Shown piece after piece: positions 1 through 13,000 of a stretch of 64,000 nucleotides of DNA. Under the pieces are notes generated by a model. That model saw only the letters and a program-made list of their open reading frames with translations, ran no database searches and was not told the DNA's origin. The DNA is from Oxyruncus cristatus (Eukaryota > Chordata > Aves > Passeriformes > Cotingidae). Numbering within the stretch: position 1 is the stretch's first letter; every line of letters starts with the position of its first letter. The translations under genes and the position numbers were made by a program. The stretch is from the NCBI GenBank assembly GCA_013399855.1, contig VXAY01002463.1, positions 62,001 to 126,000 on the forward strand, written 5' to 3'.

Positions 1-746
1 AGCCAAATCCTGCCTTTTTACCTGAATTAAGATTATAATCTTCGGGGAGCCATGTTTTTCTTGTATATTCATACAATACCTTCCTCAATACAGCTTTGAT
101 CTCCTATATGTTTCTGGAATGCAAATAAATTCCCTATTACAAATTTATCACATTTATCTGGGGGAAAAAAAATCAAACAGAAAAGCTATGTTTGTACGAT
201 ATAATACAAAGTTTACATTTGTCTCTCAGAATAATAATCTCAGAATAAAAACAACTCCAGGCTCAGTGACCCAGGCAATCAGTCTGTAACATGTTTTAAC
301 TGTGATTCCAAGCTGCAGCTAAAAGGACATAAATAATGTAGACATGCACTGCCCATTGCTTAAGACATTTTTAACAACATAGTCTTCTGAAAACAAACAA
401 ACAAATCAGCTACTTGTGGGGAAACATTTCTGTATAGGGAATGCTTCCTTAAAAATGCATTGGTGATGATTTCACCAGGAACAAAACTTATGTGGAATTT
501 TCAAATAGTTCTTCCTGTGGATAGGGAAATAGTACAAGTCTCAGGGAGCTGATTCTGTGCTCCTGCTTGGAGGTTGTAATGGCCAAAATCATTTTTGTGG
601 GCAAAGAGGAAACACTCCTTATTCATAAAGCCAAGTATTCATTGGTTGTATAAAAGAAATCTTAATGGTCTCATCTAAGAATTAGTCTTATTTAGATCTA
701 ATTATTATAGAAAAAGAAAGAACACTTTTATGATTAAAAACTCTCA

Positions 747-764
747 ATAATAATAATAATAATA
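747..764. repeat. (AAT)n microsatellite
   Basis: A run of six AAT units lies directly in AT-rich sequence. It is a simple repeat with no visible functional context. Confidence 0.85.
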
Positions 765-1100
765 AAGTTAATATTGTTATACATACACTTCTCAGTTTCT
801 ACTCCTTTTCCTGGAGTTATAATCACCATTCAACTTCCTACTTGGTCTTTAGCTCTGTAACCAGGATGTACTTGCTGTTATTTTTACATGTTTGCTAAAA
901 CTCTTTTACACTTTACTTTTTCTTCATTGGTCTGTAATTCCATGTTACAACTGAATTTATTATATATGGTGGCTTTTCTGTATGCTATGTAGTATTTTTC
1001 CTTTTCCTGTTTTTTATTCCTAAGACCAACATGGCCCACCTCTAGTTCTGCGTTTCTTTAATTGACAGTTGGTGGGTTGTTTATAGACGTGGGATTTCTA

Positions 1101-1133
1101 GTGCCAAACTTGTGCCAAGCCCGTGCCAAGCCT
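1101..1133. repeat. Three-copy 11-bp tandem repeat
   Basis: Three consecutive 11-bp units start with GTGCCAA (1101-1111, 1112-1122, 1123-1133) and differ only in their last four bases. A partial further unit, TGTGCTG, follows. It is slightly more GC-rich than its surroundings. No function is evident. Confidence 0.8.
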
Positions 1134-2337
1134 TGTGCTGTTGCCCTTGTACATGCTATCCACCACTCAAAGTTTCTGCTATAACACCAGGTCTGCAGTC
1201 CTACATTATTAGAGTCAGACATACCTTGCTCTGTACAGAAAAACTACTTGTTATTCGTATTATGAAAATATGATTCTACCATACAATAGTGAAAAACAAA
1301 ACATAGCACTTGGTTGGAAGAAAAAATACTTTTTCTGTGATAAGTTAACACAACATTATCCTGACAAGTTCCTGAGACCTTGCAAATTCAGGAGAGAGCC
1401 TATGGCTGTTACTAGCAAAAGCGGTGCCAGATTTCTGGGATATAGGTTTCCAGGTGTTTCAGCATTCAGTCTGTGCATCTCACTGCTCTTGGTCTGTTCT
1501 GCCTTTTTCGTGCCCCCGTGAAACAGGAATGCACTGTTGTTCCATTATCTCCCCCACTGAAACACTTTGTAGGTCACATTACTTTCTAAAGGTTAAGTAC
1601 AAAGTCACTTGACTTAAAATCAAGTGTGATATACTGTAGTTGAGTGTCTTCCCATTTAAAATACATCCCGGCACAAAGTGAAAGAATTTCTCTGCCATCA
1701 TATATTCTGATTCTGAAACTTAACAATTAGCTATTCATTTCTAAGCTATGCTTTTCGTCTTTATTTTAACATTGCCTTAAATTTGACATGAAAGGTTTTA
1801 ATGAAGGTGTGAAATACTTGGCAGTTAAATGTAGCATATGCTGTAACACCTGTTAATTTCAACTGTTCATTTTAAGCTGTTACTTTATTCTTGGCATTTA
1901 GTCTAATTCACACTGTGATTCTTAGTTTGAAAGGAAAAAAAATATCCAAGCTGCTTCTATATTCCCTTCTACAGCAACTTTTACTTAATATTTTGTATTT
2001 CTGCCATTTTTTTTAACATTGTGCATTTGTATGGAAAGAGTGTTAAAAACAAGATTGCAACCTCATGCTGCAAAAGATTAAACTACAAGATGAGAAAACA
2101 TGGAAGTTAATGATTGAAGGTTCATCTTGGATTTTCCTAAGAAAGCTTGGATAAACTCAAATCATTGGAGCCTCCTGGCAGACTCCATCCATTTAAATTA
2201 GATCTAAACTTAGGGCTGATTTTAATGCTCAGATATGGCTAAAAAAGAAATCTCACTTTTTGCATTAAAATTTTTATATTAGCAATAAGTATGTGATTAA
2301 ACTAAAGTATATAGAGCTTTGTCTTTATTTTAAGATA

Positions 2338-2520
2338 ATGATGAGCATTGTGCTCCTTGCAGTGTTAATCCTGGTGACAGTCAGTGGCAGCTGGATTAGT
2401 TATGCCAAGAAATCTGGGACTGTTCCAGTCAAAATCAGTGAACATTCAAATAAGGTAGTGATCCAATATTCAACGCTGAATCATAAGTATGCTTCAACTG
2501 CATTTTACAGAGTAGCCTAA
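2338..2520 (+). other. Short ORF with signal-peptide-like N-terminus (doubtful)
   Basis: This 60-codon frame starts with two consecutive ATG codons and ends in TAA. Residues 3-18 are a continuous hydrophobic stretch (SIVLLAVLILVTVSGS), followed by a basic, polar remainder, which is the layout of a signal peptide or signal anchor. I recognise no family, see no Kozak match or nearby promoter, and find no neighbouring exon. Frames of this length are common by chance in AT-rich DNA, and T-rich sequence produces hydrophobic residues easily. Most likely not a gene. Confidence 0.1.
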
Positions 2521-3244
2521 ATACGTATCTCTCTTTTCCCTGTATATCAAGTACTTCATTATTCTGTGAGTATAATGCCAAAAGAAGTACCACTGTTAAA
2601 ATAGGCTCTATAATTACGTGTGTATATGCCTGTAAGGTGACACTGTATCATACAGAGCTACTAGACCTTAAATACAAAAATAGCATCATAATAGTCCTCC
2701 TCGATGTCACTATCACTTTTTACATTCCACAGCTGCAACATCTAGGGCACTAATAATCTGAAATTCCAGGTGTTTCTTTCCATTTCTCATACTTCAGGGA
2801 CATTTCCAACTCCTTGATTAAAGGAATGTGTATAATACTAGCTGTTGAGACTAGAGCCCAGAACGGTAACATACAGGCACAGTAAAAAGTCTTAGTAAAA
2901 TAGAGTCGAAGAAGAGGTTGTGTCAATCCTCTCACTCCAAGGCAAAAGCAAGTCCTTTAATTTTATATGCTGAAGACAGAACATGGTATTTGGCCAGGGA
3001 AAGTAACCCAGCAAATATTCATGTTTAATGGACAGAAGGCACTGCTTCCTCAAGGAAAAAAAAAAAAATTCCTCAATGGATTTACTATTTCTTCTTTCTC
3101 TCAGTAAGTGGCATATTGCATGTCAGGAACATTTTCTCCTTTTGATTCAGTTGGTTATTTTTTCCTTTGTAGATGGTTAATTTATGCATGAATATGCACA
3201 TATGTGTGTGTCTTAAATTTTAAGCTTTAGAAATATTTGCTGCA

Positions 3245-3948
3245 GTAAAGTACTTGGCACAAGCAGAGAGATATGGATTTGATGGATGGACAACTCAGTG
3301 GATAAGGAATTGGATGGATGGTTGCACTCAAAGAGTTGCGGTCAGTGGGTCGATGTCCAAGTCAAGACCAGGGATGAGTGTCATCCTCAGTGGCCAGTGC
3401 TGGGACTGGCACTGTGTTAACATTTTGCCTGCTACATGGACAGTGGCATCCAGTGCAGCCCGAGCGAGGCTGTTCATGACACAAGGCTGTGTGATGTGGT
3501 TGACATGCTGGAGGAAAGGGATATCATCCAGAGGGACCTTGACAGGCATGAGAGATGGGACTGTGCGAACCTCATGAAGTTTGACAAAGCCAAGTGCAAA
3601 GTCCTGCACCTGGTTTCAGACAATCCCAAGCATAAATCCAGGCTGGGCAGCAAATGGATTGAGAGCAGGCCTGAAGAAAAGGACTTGGGGGCTGTTGACT
3701 GATGAGCTCAACATGACCTGGCAATGCCCACTCACAGCCCAGAAAGCCAACCATGTCCTGAGCTGATTCAAAAGCAGCTTGGCCAGTAGGTTGAGGACGA
3801 TGACTATCTCCCCATCTACTCCACTCTCATGAGACCTCAACAGGTCTGGGGCCTCCAAAACAAGAATGACGTGAACCTGTTGGAATGAGTCCAGAGGAGA
3901 CCATAAAGATCATCTGAGGGTGGTGCATTCAATGATTTTATGATTCTG
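3245..3948 (+). mobile_element. CR1 LINE fragment, sense strand, reverse-transcriptase C-terminus to 3' end
   Basis: This is a 5'-truncated copy of a CR1 non-LTR retrotransposon, a LINE that moves by target-primed reverse transcription. Conceptual translation gives a degraded reverse-transcriptase C-terminal part. Around 3275-3350 there is a YGFDGWTxxWIRNWxDG-like block. Around 3436-3700 there is a DSGIxC block, then a block resembling IQRDLDRxExW, KAKCKVLHL and WIESxPEEKDLG. The polymerase FADD motif reads AVHD, so one catalytic aspartate is lost. At least two frameshifts (near 3382 and 3695) and a premature TAA near 3418 show it is dead. Part of the 3' UTR is deleted. The tail after 'aaagatcatctga' ends in a decayed form of the CR1 3' octamer repeat at about 3930-3948. 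Family assignment is firm; subfamily is not resolved. Confidence 0.9.
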
Positions 3949-4407
3949 CCGTAGGTATAACTAGTTCTGGCCTAGTACTTTTCAAAGAACTCCTTTGGAA
4001 ATCAGGAGCTGCAAAGGTTCAGTTACATTTTAGAAACAAAAGAAGCATTTAAATATTGAGCACTAGCTTTGTTTGAAACTGCTGTTTCCCCTGAAAGATG
4101 AGGTTTTTGAAAATTGTGACTCTGGATTTTGATTTACCCTGAAAACAAGAAAAGAAACACCAGAATGTGAAGTCCACCATGCAAATTAAATTCCTCAAAT
4201 GTCCCAAACTACCATAATGACTCTCCTTTTAAAATAACCACAATTCCAGTCTAATGATAGGTCTCACAAATCATAGTTCTCAAATTTCATTACTAATGAA
4301 ATTTGTCGTCTAGGTTTGGCAGCTGTGATTGCCACGCAAATGTGAGCCACTAATTAGATTGATTGTCTATTTGATGCCTGCTGATTAGCTTATGAAAACC
4401 CTCTGTA

Positions 4408-4445
4408 TTCCTGACTTCATGATAAAATGTTCCTGACTTCATGAT
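4408..4445. repeat. 16-bp direct repeat, 22-bp period
   Basis: TTCCTGACTTCATGAT occurs at 4408-4423 and again, identical, at 4430-4445, separated by 6 bp. This looks like a small local duplication, probably from replication slippage. Confidence 0.85.
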
Positions 4446-7400
4446 TGCTGATTGATGCTCAGAAAATCTGATTACTGTCTTGAATAGACAAGTAATGGTT
4501 CTGTCGACTTTCCATGGATACAGATATTCACCTGGCAAGGGTGATAGGGTAGGATTTTACATTACTGTTTGCTATTCCATGTTTAAAGTTCTTTTAATTA
4601 GAATGTTTATGATATTTCTTTGAGCTATTAATGGTAGATGTTTAGATGGGGGTCTAAGATCTTCAGGGAAACCATTAGGTGTCTGTTTTTTGACTTTGGA
4701 GTTGGAACAAGTCCAGGAGGTTCAGGAACTACTGCAAGCAAATTCTCTGATTTGCAATTACAGTGAAAGAAACACCTAGTGACACACCATTCAACAATCA
4801 GGTTGTTTACGGCAGAGAACAGAATGTTACTTGAGTTTTTAGAACCATTTTCCATTGTGAGTTCAAAGAGAAGAGGTAATGCCACATGAGGTTCAAAGAT
4901 CTTATAATTATTGGCAAGGGCTGTTAGAAACTCCACAAATTTACTGTTCTGTGATACTTAGATGCTGCAGTAGTTTGTGAAAGTGAGTATGCTACCCTTG
5001 GACATACATTTTGATGTGCGTCTTATGAGTTCATAGGTTAGTTTTTCACCAGTTCCTGTAATTGTGAGGGGTTGTTTGATGTTGCAGTTTACAGGGGAAG
5101 TAGTGTTTTGGTCCAGTGGAGGTATCTTAATAGTCAAGGAAACTGAAATCTGAAATTATCACACAGTGCTCACCTGAGGATGCTGAAATTGATGATGTTT
5201 CTTTTACTGTGTGTTAGGCACACGTTCATGTAGAGGCAAAATCGTGTTACGTTGGTATCTATATTAACAACAAATACAATCTGATAATGATAATATGATT
5301 GCTTAAAGCTTATAAATCTCAATATTACTCTTCAGAAAACAAGGTGACTTATGACACCATGTTTATTAAAAGTCTGATCCTGGTATATTTGGCAGAAGTA
5401 ATCTTACCTACCAACCAGATACTGTCCCAGACAACTTCCACTATGGGGAATAACAGGTATCCTAAAAGTATCACACACTGAGGGTAGTAGGACTGGAGGA
5501 ATGAGAGTGCAGAGATAAGGAACTGAGTTTCTCCCTCTGGAAATGACTCAGCCATTGATTAATTGTGTAAACCTGGTCAAGTTGTTTAAATTTCAGTGTC
5601 TTCATTTCCCCTGTGTCAAATTGGATATACTTGGTGAAACACTACGAGTGAAAGTTGCTATGTAATTACTAACCAGCTTTACTGCTCTGATACTTGCCTC
5701 CAACATAATATTGTACGGCTTCAGTGTATAGTGAAAAAACAATATCTTGTTAAAAGATACTTGCATGGTGCTTTTATGGCTTATAGAGTGTCAGTGGCTA
5801 TTAAATTACACGGAAAAGTATACTTGGTTGATATTAGTGACATTTTCTTTGCCTTTATTGGATTTATTTTAAGAGCCATTAACTTCAAGAAAATGAATAA
5901 AGTAGCAAGATTATATTATTCATTACAATACTGTATAAACTATTATATGCAAATTAATTATCATATCAAAGATCACGGAGTTGAAGTGGTGCAACCTTTG
6001 AAATAAATCCATTGCAATAATCTTGTTAGTAGCAAAACACATTTCAAGTCCTTATTGGCCTTTGAACACTTTATTGTATATGTGTTATGACTACTGAATG
6101 AAAAATGTGTTAATATTTGGATTTTATTACGACAGAGAGCCGGATATGTGTAAAGCCCAAGATACTTTAAAAAGGCTGATTACATACATTGATTGATGAT
6201 TGGCTTTAGAATAGTTTTCCTTCCAAGACAAGAAAAGTGTGTTTTTGACCGTGTTCGTTCAATCAAAATGTTAATGCAACGGAGAGCATGGCTGCCTGCA
6301 GATTCAACAAGCCAGGAGAGAATCTAAATTATTCACTGTTTGTCTCTAATGAACATTTATGAATAAAATTGTCATCCACTCGCATCCTCTCTGCCAGTGT
6401 TGAGACCCAAATACATTTTTATCATGTTACAATCAAACAATGGATAGTGAGGGAAAAAGGAGTTGGTTTTAGTATTTAGTATTTCACTTGAACTGCAATA
6501 ATTTCTATCCTTTCAAGTATTGTTCTCTTTAACAGTTTGTGTAGAATAAATGCGTATGATGGGAGCCCTTCTGCAAACAATTAAAAAAAACATATTGCTC
6601 AAAATATACCTACCAAATTTTCCACAGGATACAGAATACTTCAGAAGTTACTTAAGACTTCTTCAGATTCCTTTCTTTGCCTTTTTTCCATGCTGCTATT
6701 TACAGGTGACTTAATGTAACTGTAAATCTTGTCTTCTCAGGAACAGAAGTTTTAACTTTCCAACTGAAACATCTGTGAAGATGGAAGATAGTCTTTTAAT
6801 CAAGACAGGAAGCAGAGTGAAGAAGTTAGAAATTAACAGGAATATAGAAAAAGTGTCTTATATAGTAAATATATAGCTGGTGACAGATTTTTAGCTTTCT
6901 ACCAACACTGGGAGATGCATCAGTCATTGCTGATGGTTTTATTTGGTGTCACTATTTTCTGTACTTGGCCATGATTTTGTACTTTTCCAACTATGCAACT
7001 TTCTTACTTTTCTTTCTAGGCCCCACAGGACAGTACGAAATCAAACTAACAGACTTTTATGAAGAAAATCTAATTGCCCAGGCCACAGATTCATTTGGGT
7101 GGAATTTCAGGTGTAGATGCTTTGACTATACCTTTTTCATAAGCAATAAATGTGTCTTTTAAAAAGCCAGTGCATGCATCTAAATAAACCAAATTTGATG
7201 ATACCAGCATTTATGTCTCCGTTGTCCTTCAGGGTGGTGGAACAGTAAAGTAACCTGATGCATCCGCAGGCCAACAATGCTCCCAGTAGGAGATGCCCAC
7301 CCAAGTCTCCACATGGTCAGGAGCCATTACAGCCATATGTACATAAGCTCAGAGAGCTCAAGGGGAGGACAAATATGGGAGAGGAGAGATGGTGATGACT

Positions 7401-9027
7401 ACCTGGCCCATCACAGGTGGCTGTGAGTGACACATCCTACCAGCTTCTTTCCATCCAATAGTGACCCAAAACCACCCAGCACGACTGTCACATCACTGAT
7501 CATCTGGAATAACCCCAATTTGGGAGCTACAAGGAAACCACAGGCAGCACAAGTCATAGCTCCCCTCTCCACACTCCCGGTTCAGAAATCATTTCAGTTC
7601 AGCTTAATTCAGTGAAGGCAAATCTCCCTCATGAAGAGAGCTTGAAACAGAACAAAGAGACACGTAGATCTCCAGGAGAAAACTGCCGTATTTGGCATAG
7701 TCTCTTGACAAGATCTAGTCAAGATTTTTCCAGTGTAACAGGTTGCCAGAAGAAAATGCCAATTTAGCAACACCTAAATGATTTCAAGAATGTACCAATT
7801 TAATTTAAAACTTGGATGGGAAAATTACCAAAATGAGACATTTTGATAAGGTCAAAACATTTCATTTTGACATTTATTTTATGTTATCATTTAATATATA
7901 GTAAAAGTAAAAAAGATGAAGCAACTTTTTCAACTTTATCAGAAAAGCAGATTTCTACCTTATCAAAATGCTGCTTCAGAGTAGTTGAAACAAAGTTTTA
8001 TGAAACTTTGTACCTTGCTGGAAAACCTTAGATTTTGACTTTTTGTTCCCCCTTAGAAATGAAGGCACATTTAAAGTCTGAATTTTGTACGCAAAGGAGT
8101 TCCATTTGGAAGACAGTTCTAACATAGTGTTCACCTTTTGATCTTGTAATGTATTATTTCTGAGTCATACGAACTGCTGAACAGCTCCTGACAGCAGATG
8201 ATTAGGTTGCATTTAGACTTAAAGGGAGGAATTCAGTTTTTTATTAAGCTACCTAGAAGTTGATGTCTCAAACCAAATTCCCCAAAAATGTGTGGAATTA
8301 AAATGCAAATATTAATAAATAAATAATAAGATTATTAGGCTTCAGGATTCTCAAAAAGAAAGAACCCTATATGATTACTGGGGTCAGTGATGAGTAGCTA
8401 TGTGTACCAAAATCATAATGTGGTTTAAAATGTAATTAACAAGCAGTCATTTAATTTGGAATTGTCAGAAGTTTCCAGAGATAGTGGTTGCCTACATCAG
8501 GTACCTTCTTTGACAATGCTAATTTAATTTTATAATGCATGAGGATTTTAAATCACTTGATACAGATCTGTGAAACAATTTTTAAATGTTAGCAACATTC
8601 AGGCTATTGCTTTCTTATAATGCAATTAATAAAGTCTAACGTTTCAGTCAGACAGAATATTTTCTTTGCAAAAACATTATTATTTCATTTGAATTTTTAT
8701 TTCTAAATTTCTTAACAGGTTACAATACGAATTCAGGCTGCAAACCAGGAGACCAGAGTCTGTAAATCAGCACAATGTGTGTCAGTCATGATGATGATGA
8801 GCTCCATGCAAATTCTTGTCCATTAGTTTTCTTGTTTGCACAGTGGTGATCTTGGAAGCATGGCTCTGCAATATATCCTGCATAAACCTGCACGAGTTCC
8901 TCAAGTTTGCATAAGATATAGCAGCTTTTCTTTCAAAAGCAGTACTGTCTTCCCTATTGTAAAACACAGGTTCCTAAGGCTATTATCCTCTGGAGGTATG
9001 TAAGGAAAAAAAGAGAAGACAGGAGAT

Positions 9028-9090
9028 ATTATTTTATTTTATTTTTTTATTTTTCCTTCTCTTTCTTTTTTTTTTTTTTTTCTTTTCCCC
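9028..9090. repeat. T-rich low-complexity tract
   Basis: TTTTA-type repeats pass into a pyrimidine tract containing 16 consecutive Ts at 9066-9081 and ending in a C run. It is simple low-complexity sequence. Confidence 0.85.
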
Positions 9091-9984
9091 CCTGAACTGT
9101 GAGAGGAATGCTGCCAGGTACTCTGGGCATCTACAGCACCAAAGATCAAATAACTCAGTCAGGGTCTTCAGATACAACAGATTTAAGGAACTTTTTCCTC
9201 AGAAGTGAAGTATCCAGTGAAAAATCCCACTGCCTGTTCCGGCTCACTGACATTCCCAGGAGACCATGAGAGGCTATTTCATGTAAAACGAACAACTGCA
9301 TGATTCATTTCATCGCTTCATTTCATGTAGAGGAAAACGTGCATTCTGATTTCTCAGCTAACCATGACCTTAAGTTCAAGCAGCGACAAAGTAATAAAAG
9401 CACTTTGTTTTGTTTCTGCCAAGCTCTGTCTTTGTGGTTTGTTTTTTGCCACCTAAATCTTTTGTGGTTTGTACTGCAGACAGCAGAGCTGGGGTGATAC
9501 ATCATGTAAAATCATATGGAGATGCTCGTGATATCCAGTCATGCCTCACTGGGTGCAGCACACTCTGTTAAAAGGAGAAGGAGGTGTTGTATGACAAATT
9601 CTATGTCTATATCACTATATGCATGCATGAACGGGTAGAATTGGGGGATTCATCTGATGCTTTTTGAGTCAGCAGCTGTTTGGGTAAATATTTTTTTTTT
9701 TCCCTCTAAGGGGAGCAAAATCACTGTGGAAAGGAGAAAAGCCAACAACACAACAAAATAACGAGCAATTCATACTATTCTTGAGCTGTAGAGTTAACCA
9801 GGTTATAAGAGTACACTACATTTTTCACCTTCTGAAGGACCATGGAATTGAAATAAGATAGACTGGAAAAAAAGGAAAGATAATTTGGTTTAAGTCAGTT
9901 ATTCTCCTCATGAACATTCAGCTGTGGCATACCATTTTGTGGCAGATTTGTTACAGAAGTATCAGTGAAACAAAACACCACCTA

Positions 9985-10070
9985 AGATCTAGTGGAAAGT
10001 GTGCCTGCCCATGGTATGGGGATTGGAACTAGATGGTTTTGCAACCCAAACCGTTCCATGATTCTATGAT
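9985..10070 (+). mobile_element. CR1 LINE 3'-terminal fragment, sense strand
   Basis: An 86-bp remnant of the extreme CR1 3' UTR. It retains GTGCCTGCCCATGG, then TTGGAACTAGATG, then CAACCCAAACCGTTCCATG, and ends in ATTCTATGAT followed by an A-run. About 15 bp that normally lie between the GATG and CAACCC blocks (the aggtcccttcc part) are missing or scrambled, so it carries an internal deletion. Very short 5'-truncated CR1 copies of this kind are usual in birds. Confidence 0.85.
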
Positions 10071-13000
10071 AAAAAACCCAACAATAACTGTGGTGCATCT
10101 CAAGCTTACACACTACTTGTGGCCCTCTATATATATACACATACTTTAATTGAGAAGGTTATCTTGCTACTCTTGGAGAGTTATTTGTTAAGAGTCCAAA
10201 CCTCTGAGCCTCTGTTACATAGTATTTGTCTCATCTTGTAAATTCAGTCTAATATATTTGCAGTTTAGAGTTCGTGGTATTTTTTGACTACTTTGTACAA
10301 GTACAGGTGACTGACGCTGTATCAAGAGGGGACCTCAGGACCCTTAAGTCTAGGACAGAAACCTTACTGCTTTAAGCTTAAGTGATGGTCTAGGGTTTTG
10401 TGCCAAATTGCTGTTATCTGTCATTTGCTTACAAAAGAAGAAAAACAACACTGACAGCAAAAGGTATAAAAAATTTCCTTCCTCATTGCTTTCAACATTT
10501 CTTCTTTTAAGCTCAGAGGAGTCCCTGCCTGACAAAGCTAAAGATTATATTCCCATCAGCACGCAGCTCTTGTTAAATTTGTTTCTAATTTCTTTGCGTA
10601 TACACACAAATCTCTCTCACATGAGCTTCTTGACAGAATGGTCTGGGCTGACTGGCTAAGCTGGGTTCTGCTGTCTCTTGAGCTGACAACCTACCATGAA
10701 GACAGCACACAGGCCTGATAGGACCCAGCAGGACAGTTGGGATCTTTCATGATGAATTGGGAAAGAATGGTAGTTGTCATCTCTATCAGTGAACTTCAGG
10801 CTCTTCAATTTGGCAGGTCCCCATGTGCAAATCCTAGCTGTCCTTGCACACCACCATCAGTCTTTATATGAGAATTGTGTGTAATCTGACTTCCAAAAAA
10901 ACCCCCCAGGAAAGCCCACATGGAGGTGCCCTAGCCATGAATCCCGGTTTGCTGCAGTAGTCAGGATGAATCCTGGAGGAGCATCTCAAAAAAGTTCAGC
11001 AGGAAATTCATCCAAAAATATCCACAGTTTGCAATTTAGACTCAGAGTATGTCCCCAGAATAACAAAGGAATGAACAAAAATGGGCAACCCCATTAATAC
11101 CCAAAATAAGGGTATTTGAGTATGGTCCTGCAGTATAGACACTTGTATAAGCAGAGAGAGGTTAATTTGGCTGGTAAAGCCTGAAAACCTCTGGAATGAA
11201 CACATATGATTAAAAGGATTCAAAGGTCACATTTGTTGTCCTTTGGTTATTGTTTTCTCTTTGAAGGGAGAAAAGAAAGAGAGTTTAGGGCAACTCGAAA
11301 CCTTGCTGTAGAAGTCTGATCCTATCTACTGTTTGATAAAGCAAAATAAATGAACATAAACAAGGAGAGAAAAGATCAGCAAAGATATAAAAGGCAGGTT
11401 CTGTCTCTGGGGACAATATTTGCTCCTGATTTTGCTGTGGGAGATGCAGATCATACACACACAGGTTTGACACACTCACTGGGTTGCTGGGCTATACAAA
11501 CAGGTGCTTCCTTCTACTTTGGTCCCAGATTAGCAGCACTGGTAAAGGTGAATTTGATTCTAACAAAACAAAGACTACTAGCTGAAAGGTAATAACTGAA
11601 AGAAGAAGTAGATAGAAATACATGGCTGAAGGAAAACTGTGGAAAAGGGGGAGTTTTATGTTAGATACTCAAAGTTTATCACAGTCAACAGAGGTGTTGT
11701 AGCACCTAGTGCCCTTCCTCTGTCCTTTGCAGTCAGAATGCATTTCATGACCTGCCTCGTGAGGTCAGAGCGGTATTGTGGAAGGTCCCGGAAATCTGGG
11801 AGAAAACAACATCAATGATGATAATAAAAGTTGATTCTTCCAGCTTGATTCTGCCCCAGTAACTCACAAAGATAGTCCAAAGCAGGATACCAGTCTCATC
11901 TTATTATAGTCAAGTGAATTTCAATTTAAAAACTTCTGTTAAAAAATTTCTCCCACTTGTAGAAGCTTTCAGTTCATTACTGTACCTATGACATTACCAG
12001 GGGCTTGGATGACCTCTGATGACAGTTGTCTTCCTCTGAATGACTAGTTTATTTGGTATGATTTTATAAATAGTTCCTCTCCACACAACCTAGAGTCTAA
12101 TCTAGAATTTTATGCCTTTAGGTACCCTAAGGGTTAATCACCGGTGCAAAACGTTAGCTTGGAAAGGTGCATCCAGGTGATTTGATGCCAATACAGGGCA
12201 TCTAATCAGAAGAATGAACAAACTATTAGTGGAGGTCCTGCAGCAACAAAAGGTCTACAGCCCTGCTTGCACTGCTTTCTGTGCCAGCATCATATTTGAG
12301 TTCACTCACCTCAGAGCTGTTTGGATGGGACGGATGATGAGCTTTGAGAAAACCCAGTGTTCAGTTCCAGTAGTTGGGAAAGCTTTCTGTGTCTCAGCCT
12401 TTGCACTTGCTGCTAAGGAAAGGGGAGGAGAAGCAGAGTTTTAACAGCAAGTAAAGGTCAAATGCGCAGAACACACTTGGAGCAGGGAGGTCCCTTTCTC
12501 TCCAGGAAAAGCAGGAGGGTTTTGCTGTTCAATCAGGGAAATAATCTCTCACTTTGCAAGGGAGAATCTGAATCTTCTCCGGGCTTGTCTTGCAGACAGA
12601 GAAGCTTTTACCGCTGTGAATTTTCATGTCATCATTTGGGCTAAGGACTTAAGGTCAATGCAGGTTGTTAACATTATTCACTTCCCACCCTGAAATGCCA
12701 CTGGCTATTAAGGCTGTTATGCTTGAAGAACTGACCTAGCCACTTAGGTAGACTAGCTGGCGACTTGGGTTTCCGACAGCATTATTGCCAAGTAGATTGG
12801 CACTAGAATAAGTATTAAATATAGCAAGACTGTTCTCTGATCCAGTAGGGAAAAGAAAGGAACATGAGGTCAAAGCATCACATATTCTGAGAAGCAGAAA
12901 AAAATGGAGAAGAAGAACAAATTAAATCTGTATGCCACCTGTAATGGGACTTTGTAAATGAGAGATATGAACGCCAGTGTAGAAATACATAGCATGTCAG

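Larger units (their letters stand above)
1..3244. other. Unique AT-rich noncoding DNA
   Basis: I see no recognisable gene or large repeat here. The sequence is AT-rich, CpG-poor and broken by stops in all frames. It holds a short AAT microsatellite near 747-764, three tandem copies of an 11-bp unit near 1101-1133, and a short open frame with a hydrophobic N-terminus at 2338-2520, each listed separately. It is most likely intergenic or deep-intronic. Confidence 0.6.
3949..9984. other. Unique AT-rich noncoding DNA
   Basis: No gene or large repeat is recognisable. It contains a 16-bp direct repeat at 4408-4445, a somewhat GC-richer segment of unknown origin near 7225-7600, an (ATG)4 run near 8788-8800, and a T-rich tract at 9028-9090 that includes 16 consecutive Ts. 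The segment around 6270-6420 has the look of a conserved noncoding element, but I cannot test that here. Confidence 0.55.
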
